NCBI RefSeq assembly: GCF_002238335.1
Contig: NZ_CP022347.1
Coordinates: 868,001-932,000, forward strand
DNA from: Campylobacter avium LMG 24591
Lineage (GTDB): Bacteria > Campylobacterota > Campylobacteria > Campylobacterales > Campylobacteraceae
Reading direction: 5' to 3'
Length of the DNA: 64,000 nucleotides
Part shown: piece after piece, positions 28,010 to 35,576 of the stretch
How positions within the stretch are numbered: the first letter of the stretch is position 1
Layout: each line of letters opens with the position of its first letter
Position numbers and translations under genes: made by a program
Notes under the pieces: model-generated
What the model was told of the DNA's origin: nothing
Databases searched by the model: none
Seen by the model: only the letters and a program-made list of their open reading frames with translations

Positions 28010-29628
28010 TTTGTATTCTCGCTTTCTTTATGCTTGTGTTCTTTTTCAAAAAGCTTATTAATAACCCATTGTTGTATCAAGGAACAAAGATTGTTTATGA
28101 ACCAATAAAGCGTAAGCCCGGCTGGAAATGTTATAAAAAATAAAATAAATACCAAAGGCAGATACTTCATAATCTTAGCTTGTAAAGGGTCTTGTATAGC
28201 CATAGGCGTGATATGTTGTTGTAAAAACATAGTAAGACCCATAAGTATAGGCAAGATAAAATAAGGATCCATCACTGATAAATCATTTATCCACAAGGCC
28301 CAAGGTGCGGATTTTAGCTCGATAGCATTTAGTAAAACCCTATAAATAGCAAAAAAGATAGGAATTTGTAAAAGTATAGGCAAGCACCCTGCCATAGGAT
28401 TTGCCCCGTGCTTTTTATAAAGCTCCATCATGTGCATATTCATCTTTTGAGGATCGCCCTTGTATTTATCTCTTATATCTTTCATCTTAGGCGCTAAATC
28501 TTTTAGCTTATTCATAGAAATCATAGACTTATAAGTAAGAGGGAACAAGACCAAACGCACGATTAAGGTCATCACCACAATAGCCCAGCCCCAATTTCCT
28601 ATGTAAGTGTGCAAGAAATTCAAAAAGTCAAACATAGGCTTTGCTATAAAGGTAAACCAGCCATACTCAACCACCACATCAAGTCTTTCATCTATGGCTC
28701 TTAAGATACTATGCTCTTTAGCACCTATGTAAGCACCGCTTTTAAATTCGTTTTGAGAGTATGCAAAAAGGACTGAATTTCCTTCATTGTCCTTGCTTAC
28801 CGTAATATTTAAAGGAGTGGCAAAATTATAAAAAAATGCAGAATAATATCTGTCAAAGGCCGAAGCTACATTGATATTTGCTAAATTTTCATCACTATCT
28901 ACATCGCCGTCTTCGTAAGTGTGTATGGTATCTTGATTATCTAAAAGCAAGGCTCCATGCACTGTAAAATTATCCACAGCCACAGCAGGCCTTGAACCCG
29001 GGCTTATAAAATATGCTGAATTTGCACTAAGCTTTACATCCACATCGTAATTACCAAGTTCGTAAAAGGTCAAAGTCTTAGTAACTACTAGGCCATCTAA
29101 ATTTTGAGTTAAACTCAATGTAGCACTTGAATTTGCATCTATTACAAGCTCTTTTTTATCTGCAATATATGGTGTTTTAAAGGCCAAATCATTAACTTTT
29201 GTATCTATAAATCTAAGCTCTAAAGGTAAGGTGTAAGCCTTGCTAGATATCACTTCTACGAATTTTGAGTTTTCATCTTTGTATTTTGCGTCTAATAACT
29301 TAAAGCTAGAAATTCTACCTAAATAATCAATGCTGGCTTCAAAATGCTCGCTTTTTATCTTAGCTATGATGTTTTGCGTGCCTTGCGTGCTGCTACTAGG
29401 GGCTGCAACTTGGGTATTTAAAGCTTGGTTTTGGGTAGCTGCATTAAGCTTTGGGGCTGCATTTTGTACATTTTGGCTTATATTGTCTGCTGTTGTGGCA
29501 TTTACTGTAGCATTTTGCTCAAACTGCGGTTTCATAAAAAATTCACTATAAACTATAAAGAACAAAAATGATAAAGCCACCGCTATAATCACTCTTTGTT
29601 GTTGTTTCGAATCACTTTGTCTAATCAC
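28006..29628 (-). CDS. yidC: Membrane protein insertase YidC
   Basis: YidC inserts proteins into the inner membrane alone or with SecYEG. The 540-residue protein has the Gram-negative layout: one N-terminal helix (about residues 12-30), a low-complexity Ala/Asn/Gln linker, a large periplasmic beta-sandwich, then five C-terminal helices with NWGWAIVVMT, YKKHGANPMAGCLP and the final WFINNLCSLIQQW. It lies within the classical rpmH-rnpA-yidD-yidC-jag-mnmE order and overlaps yidD by four bases. Confidence 0.97.
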   Translation of the reverse strand: MIRQSDSKQQQRVIIAVALSFLFFIVYSEFFMKPQFEQNATVNATTADNISQNVQNAAPKLNAATQNQALNTQVAAPSSSTQGTQNIIAKIKSEHFEASIDYLGRISSFKLLDAKYKDENSKFVEVISSKAYTLPLELRFIDTKVNDLAFKTPYIADKKELVIDANSSATLSLTQNLDGLVVTKTLTFYELGNYDVDVKLSANSAYFISPGSRPAVAVDNFTVHGALLLDNQDTIHTYEDGDVDSDENLANINVASAFDRYYSAFFYNFATPLNITVSKDNEGNSVLFAYSQNEFKSGAYIGAKEHSILRAIDERLDVVVEYGWFTFIAKPMFDFLNFLHTYIGNWGWAIVVMTLIVRLVLFPLTYKSMISMNKLKDLAPKMKDIRDKYKGDPQKMNMHMMELYKKHGANPMAGCLPILLQIPIFFAIYRVLLNAIELKSAPWALWINDLSVMDPYFILPILMGLTMFLQQHITPMAIQDPLQAKIMKYLPLVFILFFITFPAGLTLYWFINNLCSLIQQWVINKLFEKEHKHKESENTK

Positions 29629-29957
29629 TGTCTTCCTTTAAATATATTTTTAACTATATAAAATTCATTCTGTTTGTAAGGAACATAAAAAAATTCTATT
29701 TTCATAGAGGGTTTGTAAGGGCTTAATTTAAAGCTATTTTTCTTGATTAGCGGATAGTCAAAACCTCCGCTGTTGTAGGGGTTGCACCTTAAAATTCTAA
29801 AAAAAGTAGCAAAAAATGCTATAAGGATATTTCTTTTTCTAAACTGCCACACAGCATACTCAGAGCAGCTTGGATAAAAACGACAAGACCTAATTTTATA
29901 CGGACTAATGTATCTTTGATAAAATTTCAGCAAACTAAGTAAAATCAATCTAGGCAT
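29625..29957 (-). CDS. yidD: Membrane protein insertion efficiency factor YidD
   Basis: YidD is a small membrane-associated protein that assists insertion by YidC. The 110-residue product contains the family signature YQRYISP, then CRFYPSCSEYA with its paired cysteines, and CNPYNSGGFDYP. It lies between rnpA and yidC with overlaps on both sides (13 bases with rnpA, four with yidC). Confidence 0.95.
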   Translation of the reverse strand: MPRLILLSLLKFYQRYISPYKIRSCRFYPSCSEYAVWQFRKRNILIAFFATFFRILRCNPYNSGGFDYPLIKKNSFKLSPYKPSMKIEFFYVPYKQNEFYIVKNIFKGRQ

Positions 29958-30271
29958 TTTAATTTCTTAAGTCCCCATTTTGTGTTTTTTTTAAGCTCTA
30001 AAAAAGACATGGTGCAAATATCACTCTTAGCTACTAAGATATATCTGCCAAATTCTAGTTCTGTTTTTAAGCTAAAAAAAATTTCTCTTAAAAGCCTCTT
30101 TGCTCTATTCCTTTGAACAGCCTTGCCAACTTTTTTACTCGCTACAAAGGCTACCTTCATACTCTCGTAAGGTTCATAAAATATCAAAACTCCACAACAA
30201 TGCCATTTTTTAGCATTCTTGTAAAGCTCATCAAATTCCAAAGCATTATTTATAATGCTTACATCTTTTAT
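29945..30271 (-). CDS. rnpA: Ribonuclease P protein component; apparent ATA start
   Basis: RnpA is the protein subunit of RNase P, which trims tRNA 5' ends. The conserved block [21 protein letters not shown] carries the RNR motif. The first possible standard start is TTG at 30241, giving 98 residues but cutting the N-terminal strand and leaving no ribosome site. The frame stays open upstream to ATA at 30271, which overlaps the rpmH stop (GTATAAAA). From that ATA the protein has 108 residues, the length I recall for C. jejuni RnpA, with 13 residues up to the first conserved Phe in both. I therefore place the start there, with the start codon itself uncertain. Confidence 0.85.
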   Translation of the reverse strand: MKDVSIINNALEFDELYKNAKKWHCCGVLIFYEPYESMKVAFVASKKVGKAVQRNRAKRLLREIFFSLKTELEFGRYILVAKSDICTMSFLELKKNTKWGLKKLKCLD

Positions 30272-30402
30272 ACGGCTAATCTTTTTCTGCCCTTAGCTCG
30301 TCTTGCGTTTATTATCTTTCTGCCATTTTTTGTTCTCATTCTAATGCGAAAGCCGTGAGTCCTCTTTCTAGGGGTATTATGTGCTTGATATGTTCTTTTC
30401 AT
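30268..30402 (-). CDS. rpmH: Large-subunit ribosomal protein bL34
   Basis: A 44-residue, very basic protein: [19 protein letters not shown], then [18 protein letters not shown], ending KRLAV. This is the complete bL34 sequence, at its usual length. It is the first gene of the rpmH-rnpA-yidD-yidC-jag-mnmE-purL series. The ribosome site on the minus strand (GAGAGGAAA) sits a few bases before the ATG. Confidence 0.97.
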   Translation of the reverse strand: MKRTYQAHNTPRKRTHGFRIRMRTKNGRKIINARRAKGRKRLAV

Positions 30403-30434
30403 AAAATTTCCTCTCTTTATAAAATAAAACTGCG

Positions 30435-30440
30435 ATTATA
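30435..30440 (-). promoter_or_regulatory. -10 box for the rpmH operon
   Basis: On the minus strand this reads TATAAT, preceded by ATGC, about 33 bases before the rpmH start. A perfect -10 box in the only gap upstream of a long overlapping operon makes this the probable main promoter. Confidence 0.5.
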
Positions 30441-30520
30441 GCATAATTACTTAAAACTATGTTTAAGAAGCTATTTTTAAAATTTAGATGATACAATACA
30501 AAGTTTTTAAAGGAGTTTTA

Positions 30521-30991
30521 ATGTTTAAAATAAAAGAGCTTGAAGAAAAGGATTTAAGCACCTTAGTTGCTATGTTAAAAGAATTAGCTGAGTATGAAAA
30601 TATGCTTGATGAGTTTAAGTGCGATGAAAGCATACTAAAAAAATCATTGCTAAAAGAAAAATACGCACAGGCCTTAATCTTAGAATATGATAACAAGCCA
30701 ATAGGCTATGTAATTTATTTTTTCAATTTTTCATCATTTTGGGGCAGAGGTGGAATTTACCTTGAGGACTTATACATAAGAAAGGAATTTAGAAAAAGAG
30801 GTTTTGCAAAAGAGGTTTTTAAATATCTAGCCAGAATTTGCAAGGAAAAAGACCTAAAGAGAATAGAATGGGTTTGCTTAAGGGATAATGATTTGGGCAT
30901 AAATTTTTATGAAAAATTAGGGGCTAAAGATATGAGCGTAAAATGGCTTACTTACCGTTTGGATGGCGAAAATTTAGAGGCCTTGCTTTAA
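30521..30991 (+). CDS. GNAT-family N-acetyltransferase
   Basis: A 156-residue GCN5-related acetyltransferase. The acetyl-CoA binding region is IYLEDLYIRKEFRKRGFAK, with the R-x-x-G-x-A turn seen as RKRGFA, and the C-terminal block is RDNDLGINFYEKLGAK. The frame opens at 30488, but the ATG at 30521 follows a perfect AAGGAG and is the likely start. The family resembles diamine and thialysine acetyltransferases, but the substrate is not certain. It shares one base with the next gene (TAATG). Confidence 0.88.
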   Translation: MFKIKELEEKDLSTLVAMLKELAEYENMLDEFKCDESILKKSLLKEKYAQALILEYDNKPIGYVIYFFNFSSFWGRGGIYLEDLYIRKEFRKRGFAKEVFKYLARICKEKDLKRIEWVCLRDNDLGINFYEKLGAKDMSVKWLTYRLDGENLEALL

Positions 30992-31596
30992 TGCTTAAAA
31001 AACTACACTATCTAAAAGCCTTTGGATATGAATTTTTACAAGATACAAATAAAAATTTTAAGAATTTAACTTACGAGGATTTAAAAGAACAAATTTCTGC
31101 TTGCCAGCTTTGCTATTTGTATAAAAAAAGAAAAAACACCCCCTTTCCCAAAGATGTTAAAAAGGTGGATTTGTTTATCATAAATAGCTTTATAAGCAAG
31201 GAGGAAAACGAAAGTGGCTGTGTTCTTAGCTCAAAAAATGGCTTAAAACTTCAAGATTTTTTACAAAAATACCTAAATTTAACCGTAGATGATTACTATA
31301 TAAGTTATCTTTATAAGTGTTTTTGCGAGGGTAAAAATGATGAACTTGCCTTAAAAAACTGCTTGCCATACATACAAAGCGAAATTTTTTTGCTAAAACC
31401 AAAAATCATCTTATGCTTGGGGGAAAATACCTTTAGCTCCCTTGGTTTTAGTAATTTTAAGGCATTAAGAGGAAATGCTTTTATCTTTTTAAACACTTGG
31501 TTTTTGACAAGCTTTGATATGGATTTTATCTCAAAAAACCCGAGTTTAGAGCAAGAATTTATAGATGATTTAACGAAAATAAAAGCTTTTTTGTGA
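30991..31596 (+). CDS. Uracil-DNA glycosylase-like iron-sulfur protein (family 4 type)
   Basis: A 201-residue protein with four cysteines spaced like the [4Fe-4S] ligands of family 4/5 uracil-DNA glycosylases: Cys38 and Cys41 in CQLC, a third in LYKCFC and a fourth in KNCLPYI. The usual active-site motif GEAPG is not visible; the corresponding region reads IINSFISKEENESG. The start by ATG at 30991 overlaps the preceding stop (TAATG). It may be a diverged DNA repair enzyme, but activity on uracil is uncertain given the altered motif. Confidence 0.68.
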   Translation: MLKKLHYLKAFGYEFLQDTNKNFKNLTYEDLKEQISACQLCYLYKKRKNTPFPKDVKKVDLFIINSFISKEENESGCVLSSKNGLKLQDFLQKYLNLTVDDYYISYLYKCFCEGKNDELALKNCLPYIQSEIFLLKPKIILCLGENTFSSLGFSNFKALRGNAFIFLNTWFLTSFDMDFISKNPSLEQEFIDDLTKIKAFL

Positions 31597-31624
31597 AACA
31601 ATTATGATTTTTAAAGGATTGTTT

Positions 31625-32659
31625 ATGCTTAGATTTATTTTTTTATCTTTATTTGTAGCATTGTTTAGTGCTTGTTCGGTCAAAACCACTACGAAAATTG
31701 ATACAGTTATAGTCCCTGAGGATATCATTACGCAAAGTTCTAAGGAAAAACTAGCCATAATAATACCGGAAAAAGTCTTGCGTTCTTACACTAAAATAAT
31801 TGTAAATTCAGCCTTAGCGTATAATTTAAGACAAGAAAGCAACTTGCATGTTGAGGTTTTTTTAATAGGCACAGAGGATGAAAGAACTATCATACAAAAA
31901 CTAAGACAAATAGAGTCTTTAGGATACAGATTTGCCATAGCAGCATTTACCCTAAAAGGCTTAAACGCTCTTGAAAAAGCGGATACAAATATGTATTTTT
32001 ATATACCTACCATACATAAGAATTTCACAAATACAAGCAATGATAAAATTTATTTTGGTAGCATAGATTACAAAAACCAGCTAAGCACCTTGTTAAAAAT
32101 TTCAAATTCCTCAAATATAGCTAGTTTTTATGATAATTCAGCCCTTTCTACAAGCCTAAATTCAAGCCTACTAGAGCAAGTTCCAAACGCTAGAACATAC
32201 AAGATAGAGGATAAAAAGATAAATTTTAAAAATATCTTATTCTCAAAAGGTTCTTTAAACGGTGCAAATATATTTTTAAACACGCCTATAGTAGAAAGTG
32301 CGATAATAAGCTCACAACTAAGAGTGCACAAAACAAATGCGAACAAGCTTTTAGCTACGCAGATTGGCTACAACCCTACCCTACTTAGCCTAACTCAAAT
32401 CAACGATAGAGCAAATCTTTACATAGCAAATTCAATCTCAAATGATGATGAGGCTTTATCCTACCTAAATGAGCTTTTAGAACAAAGCATAGATTATAAT
32501 TGGGTGGCTTATGCAAGTAGTGTGGGCATTGACTTTTTCTATACTAATTTTATGAATACAAGTGCAAAAAGTTTATTTGACGAAAAGATAGAGGATAATC
32601 AAGTCGTATACGATGTTAAGATTATGAGAGCCTTAGGCTTAGGATTTAGCGAAAACTGA
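31625..32659 (+). CDS. Lipoprotein with a periplasmic-binding-like fold
   Basis: From the ATG at 31625 the protein opens with a lipoprotein signal, MLRFIFLSLFVALFSAC, whose cysteine would be lipidated by Lgt. The rest (344 residues in all) alternates strands and helices in the pattern of type-1 periplasmic-binding folds, such as LAIIIPEKVLRSYTKIIVNS early on and repeated IASFYDNSALS-type segments. Function is unknown; lipoproteins of this fold include LpoA, but no real similarity is claimed. It converges on the thioesterase gene, overlapping it by 21 bases at the 3' ends. Confidence 0.7.
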   Translation: MLRFIFLSLFVALFSACSVKTTTKIDTVIVPEDIITQSSKEKLAIIIPEKVLRSYTKIIVNSALAYNLRQESNLHVEVFLIGTEDERTIIQKLRQIESLGYRFAIAAFTLKGLNALEKADTNMYFYIPTIHKNFTNTSNDKIYFGSIDYKNQLSTLLKISNSSNIASFYDNSALSTSLNSSLLEQVPNARTYKIEDKKINFKNILFSKGSLNGANIFLNTPIVESAIISSQLRVHKTNANKLLATQIGYNPTLLSLTQINDRANLYIANSISNDDEALSYLNELLEQSIDYNWVAYASSVGIDFFYTNFMNTSAKSLFDEKIEDNQVVYDVKIMRALGLGFSEN

Positions 32660-33022
32660 GGCAAAAGCCTTTTTTATATCCTCGCTCATTGCAGCAGCCT
32701 TGGAGTTTTTCACGAAAACTAAAGTAAAATTGGCCTCAAATATCTTTTCGCTATCCTTAAAAATCTCTTGTTTCAAGATAAGCGAGGCCTTTTTAAGCTC
32801 AACTAAATAGCTTTTTACTTCCAAAACATCGCCTAATTTTGCAGATTTTAAAAACTTACATTCTGCTTTAGACACTAAAAAATGCCCCTTATCTTTATCA
32901 AAAATTTCTGGCATTTTGTCAAAAAAGGCTTCTGACCTTACCCTTTCGCAGAAATTTAAATACCTGCTATGATAAACCACGCCTCCAGCGTCCGTATCCT
33001 CGTAATACACTCTTATTTTCAT
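32639..33022 (-). CDS. YbgC/4HBT-family acyl-CoA thioesterase
   Basis: A 127-residue hot-dog-fold thioesterase. The active-site region VYYEDTDAGGVVYHSRYLNF contains the catalytic aspartate of the 4-hydroxybenzoyl-CoA thioesterase family. YbgC-type enzymes hydrolyse acyl-CoA thioesters and are often linked to the Tol-Pal system, which is not nearby here. It matches the C. jejuni gene in the same order after the acetyltransferase and glycosylase genes. Confidence 0.9.
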   Translation of the reverse strand: MKIRVYYEDTDAGGVVYHSRYLNFCERVRSEAFFDKMPEIFDKDKGHFLVSKAECKFLKSAKLGDVLEVKSYLVELKKASLILKQEIFKDSEKIFEANFTLVFVKNSKAAAMSEDIKKAFASVFAKS

Positions 33023-33036
33023 AGACTTAAATCCAA

Positions 33037-33744
33037 TTATCTGCTTAAATTTGTATCGTTTAAAAGATCTTTATAAGCCTTGCAAGCATCCGCAAGACCT
33101 AAATCGCAAGATATACCAAAATTCCTTTTAGCCGCGCTTCTATCCTTTTTTTCATTAAGATAAAAATCAGCCAAGACAAGGCAAGCTTGCGCGTCTTTTA
33201 AGTCGCAAGCCTTTGTATAGGCTCTTTGCGCCTGAGCTTTATCCTGTCTTACTAAATCGCCATTTGCATACAAAAGCCCCATGCTAAGACAAGAGCTAGC
33301 ATCATCTAAGTCACAAGCTCTTTTATGAAACTCAAGGGCTAATTCCCCATCCTTTTTCCTCTCATAAAATGTAGCCAAAGTCTTGCAAGCATTGCTGTGC
33401 TGCAAAGAGCAAGCCTTGTAAAAATTTAAACTAGAATTTTTTGTATCTGCCTTAGAATCTAAAAGTAAGGCTAGGTTAAAACAAGCATTAGAAAGCTTTG
33501 CATTACAAGCTTTATCATAATAAGACATGGCCAAATCATCATTTTTACTAAGTCCTTGAGCATTTTCATACATATAGCCCAGCAAAAAACAAGATTTAGC
33601 GCTTGCTTTATCCTCGCATAAAAAAGTTAAAAGAGGTACGGCCTTACTATAATTTTCAGAATTATAATACCCAAGGGCTGTATCAAAATCATTAGCAAAA
33701 GAAAAGATAAAAGATAAAAGATAAATGCAAAGAATTTTTTTCAT
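33037..33744 (-). CDS. Secreted Sel1-like repeat protein, cysteine-rich (second copy)
   Basis: A 235-residue protein with a signal peptide (about residues 1-17) and about five Sel1-like repeats of the same type as the gene at 21.96 kb: KACNAKLSNACFNLA, KACSLQHSNACKTLA, RACDLDDASSCLSMG and so on, each with a disulfide pair. It overlaps the start-distal dynamin-like gene upstream by four bases, so it sits at the 3' end of that operon. Whether it is functionally tied to the dynamin-like pair is unknown. Confidence 0.82.
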   Translation of the reverse strand: MKKILCIYLLSFIFSFANDFDTALGYYNSENYSKAVPLLTFLCEDKASAKSCFLLGYMYENAQGLSKNDDLAMSYYDKACNAKLSNACFNLALLLDSKADTKNSSLNFYKACSLQHSNACKTLATFYERKKDGELALEFHKRACDLDDASSCLSMGLLYANGDLVRQDKAQAQRAYTKACDLKDAQACLVLADFYLNEKKDRSAAKRNFGISCDLGLADACKAYKDLLNDTNLSR

Positions 33745-35576
33745 AACAAGCTCCCAAAATCATTTCTTACACTCAAAAGCCATTGTTTGCGTTTGGAATT
33801 TTCAGCTTTTTTGTCCTTTATGATATCAAGTTTTTGTAAAATTAAAGCTTTAAAATTTTGTATATATTCTTTATAAATTTTTAGCATAACAGGCTTATTT
33901 ATAAGCAAGGTTTCAAATTCATGAACATTAAGCTCTGTTAAAACCCTTTCATAAATTTCATTTAAGCTTGGATAATAAAGGCTAAATTCAGTACTATCAA
34001 GCTCGTACAAGCTCTTGCTTGCGTTTATCTTTCTGCTGAAAAAGGCAAGGCTTAATTTTGTAGCGTTTTCGTAGTTTGCAAAGGCCTTTAAATTCAGCTT
34101 TTCAAAAAACAAATCAAGCTCTAATAATCCCTTAAAAAGCTCATCTTTAAAATCCTTTGCAAAGAGTTGATTAAGTGATGAGGCAAAGCTTTGCAAGGTT
34201 GAAAATATTGCATCGCTTTGCAAGATTGAGTTTGGCTGTATATTTGTATATCTTGAGGAAAAAAGCAAAAGCTTCTCATCCAAAAAGCTAAAAATTTGAT
34301 TAAATTCATCTTTGCAGCGATTAAAATCATCATTGATAGCCTTTTTCATCTTTTTAAATTCTTTACTTAAAACATCACTATTATAAAACATGGCCAAAAA
34401 GGCATCATCGCTTGAAATAAACGCTAAATTATACTCGTGCTTAGCAAAGCAATTTTTATGCAGCAAAGAGCTTTTTTCTTTATAATAATAAGCCTTTTTT
34501 TCTTTTATATTGGCTAGAATTTGCTTTGAAATTTTCTCAGCCACGGTCTTTAAATTTAATAAAATTTGTTGATTTAGTATGGAAATTTTTTCCTCTAAAT
34601 GCTTATGATTTGAGCTTAAAAAACTTTCAAAATCACTTAAAATAAGCTCTAGGCTATCATAAATATTATCTAAGAAAACAAATTGCTCATCTAAAATTTG
34701 CAAAAGCTTGTTTAATCTTGTTTTTATGTAGCTTTTTTTAAGACTTCGTTCATCCAAATTTTCTAAAAAATCAAGCAAGGCTTTAAAATTTGATTTCTCA
34801 TAAGTGCTTTTATCTTTAGCCTCTTTGCATGAAATAGCAATGATTTGCGAAAAATACTTAGAAAAAACCTCTTTGCTATAATGCATAATCCTTTGCAAAT
34901 CCTCATCGTTTAATCTATCTTTTTGATTTAAAACACAAATACTTTTATCAGAAAAAAGCTCTAAATTTGCCTTTATGCTATCTTCTTCGCTTTTTTTGCC
35001 AGCATTGTCTATTAAAGATAGCCATATCAGTGCATGAAAAGACGATAATTCATCAAAAGTGCTAAGGCTGTCAAGCTCATTTGCATTAAGCCCCGGAGTA
35101 TCAACCAAAGTAAGCTTTTTTAAGAGTTTTATAGGCGCAAAAACATGCAAGGACTTAGCTTCTTTGGTATCGCTTAGTCTTTGGTCTGTAAATTTGTGAA
35201 TTTCATCAATGTTTAGCAATTCATCACTGCCATCCATATACTCAACCCTTAAGCAGTAAGTATCAGCATATCTTAAAAAAGTAGGCTTAAACGTAACTGG
35301 CACAAGCCCTGTAGATAAAATATCTCTTTGAAGGATTAAATTTAACAAACTTGACTTGCCGCTTGAGAACTGCCCCACAACGCCTACTTTTATATTTTGC
35401 GAAAGTGAAGCTAATAATAAATCAAGTTCTTTTTTAAAGGCTGAGCTAAGATGCATAAAAGGTTCATTTAACCTAGTAAAAATGGCTTGTAGCTGCCCTT
35501 GCAAGCTGTCATCAAAGCTTTGATTGTATCTTTGATTATAAGAACTTATAAAGCTAACAACGGTTTCAATTCTCAT
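33741..35576 (-). CDS. Dynamin-like GTPase, second of a pair (Cj0412 type)
   Basis: A 611-residue large GTPase. G1 is GQFSSGKSSLLN (residues about 66-77), G3 is DTPGLNAN and G4 is NQKD. The rest is long helices with leucine-rich coiled-coil character and a hydrophobic patch expected to touch membranes. It corresponds by position and size to Cj0412 (DLP2) of C. jejuni, whose structure with DLP1 was published as a heterotetramer that tethers membranes. It overlaps its partner by four bases, so both are made in one stoichiometric unit. Confidence 0.9.
   Translation of the reverse strand: MRIETVVSFISSYNQRYNQSFDDSLQGQLQAIFTRLNEPFMHLSSAFKKELDLLLASLSQNIKVGVVGQFSSGKSSLLNLILQRDILSTGLVPVTFKPTFLRYADTYCLRVEYMDGSDELLNIDEIHKFTDQRLSDTKEAKSLHVFAPIKLLKKLTLVDTPGLNANELDSLSTFDELSSFHALIWLSLIDNAGKKSEEDSIKANLELFSDKSICVLNQKDRLNDEDLQRIMHYSKEVFSKYFSQIIAISCKEAKDKSTYEKSNFKALLDFLENLDERSLKKSYIKTRLNKLLQILDEQFVFLDNIYDSLELILSDFESFLSSNHKHLEEKISILNQQILLNLKTVAEKISKQILANIKEKKAYYYKEKSSLLHKNCFAKHEYNLAFISSDDAFLAMFYNSDVLSKEFKKMKKAINDDFNRCKDEFNQIFSFLDEKLLLFSSRYTNIQPNSILQSDAIFSTLQSFASSLNQLFAKDFKDELFKGLLELDLFFEKLNLKAFANYENATKLSLAFFSRKINASKSLYELDSTEFSLYYPSLNEIYERVLTELNVHEFETLLINKPVMLKIYKEYIQNFKALILQKLDIIKDKKAENSKRKQWLLSVRNDFGSLL

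Noticed and set aside
29945..30271. A changed genetic code (TGA reassigned) as the reason for ATAA junctions
   Set aside because: TGA is used as a normal stop at many junctions in this window, for example hemL, folD, hslU and thiC, and ATG starts are normal elsewhere.
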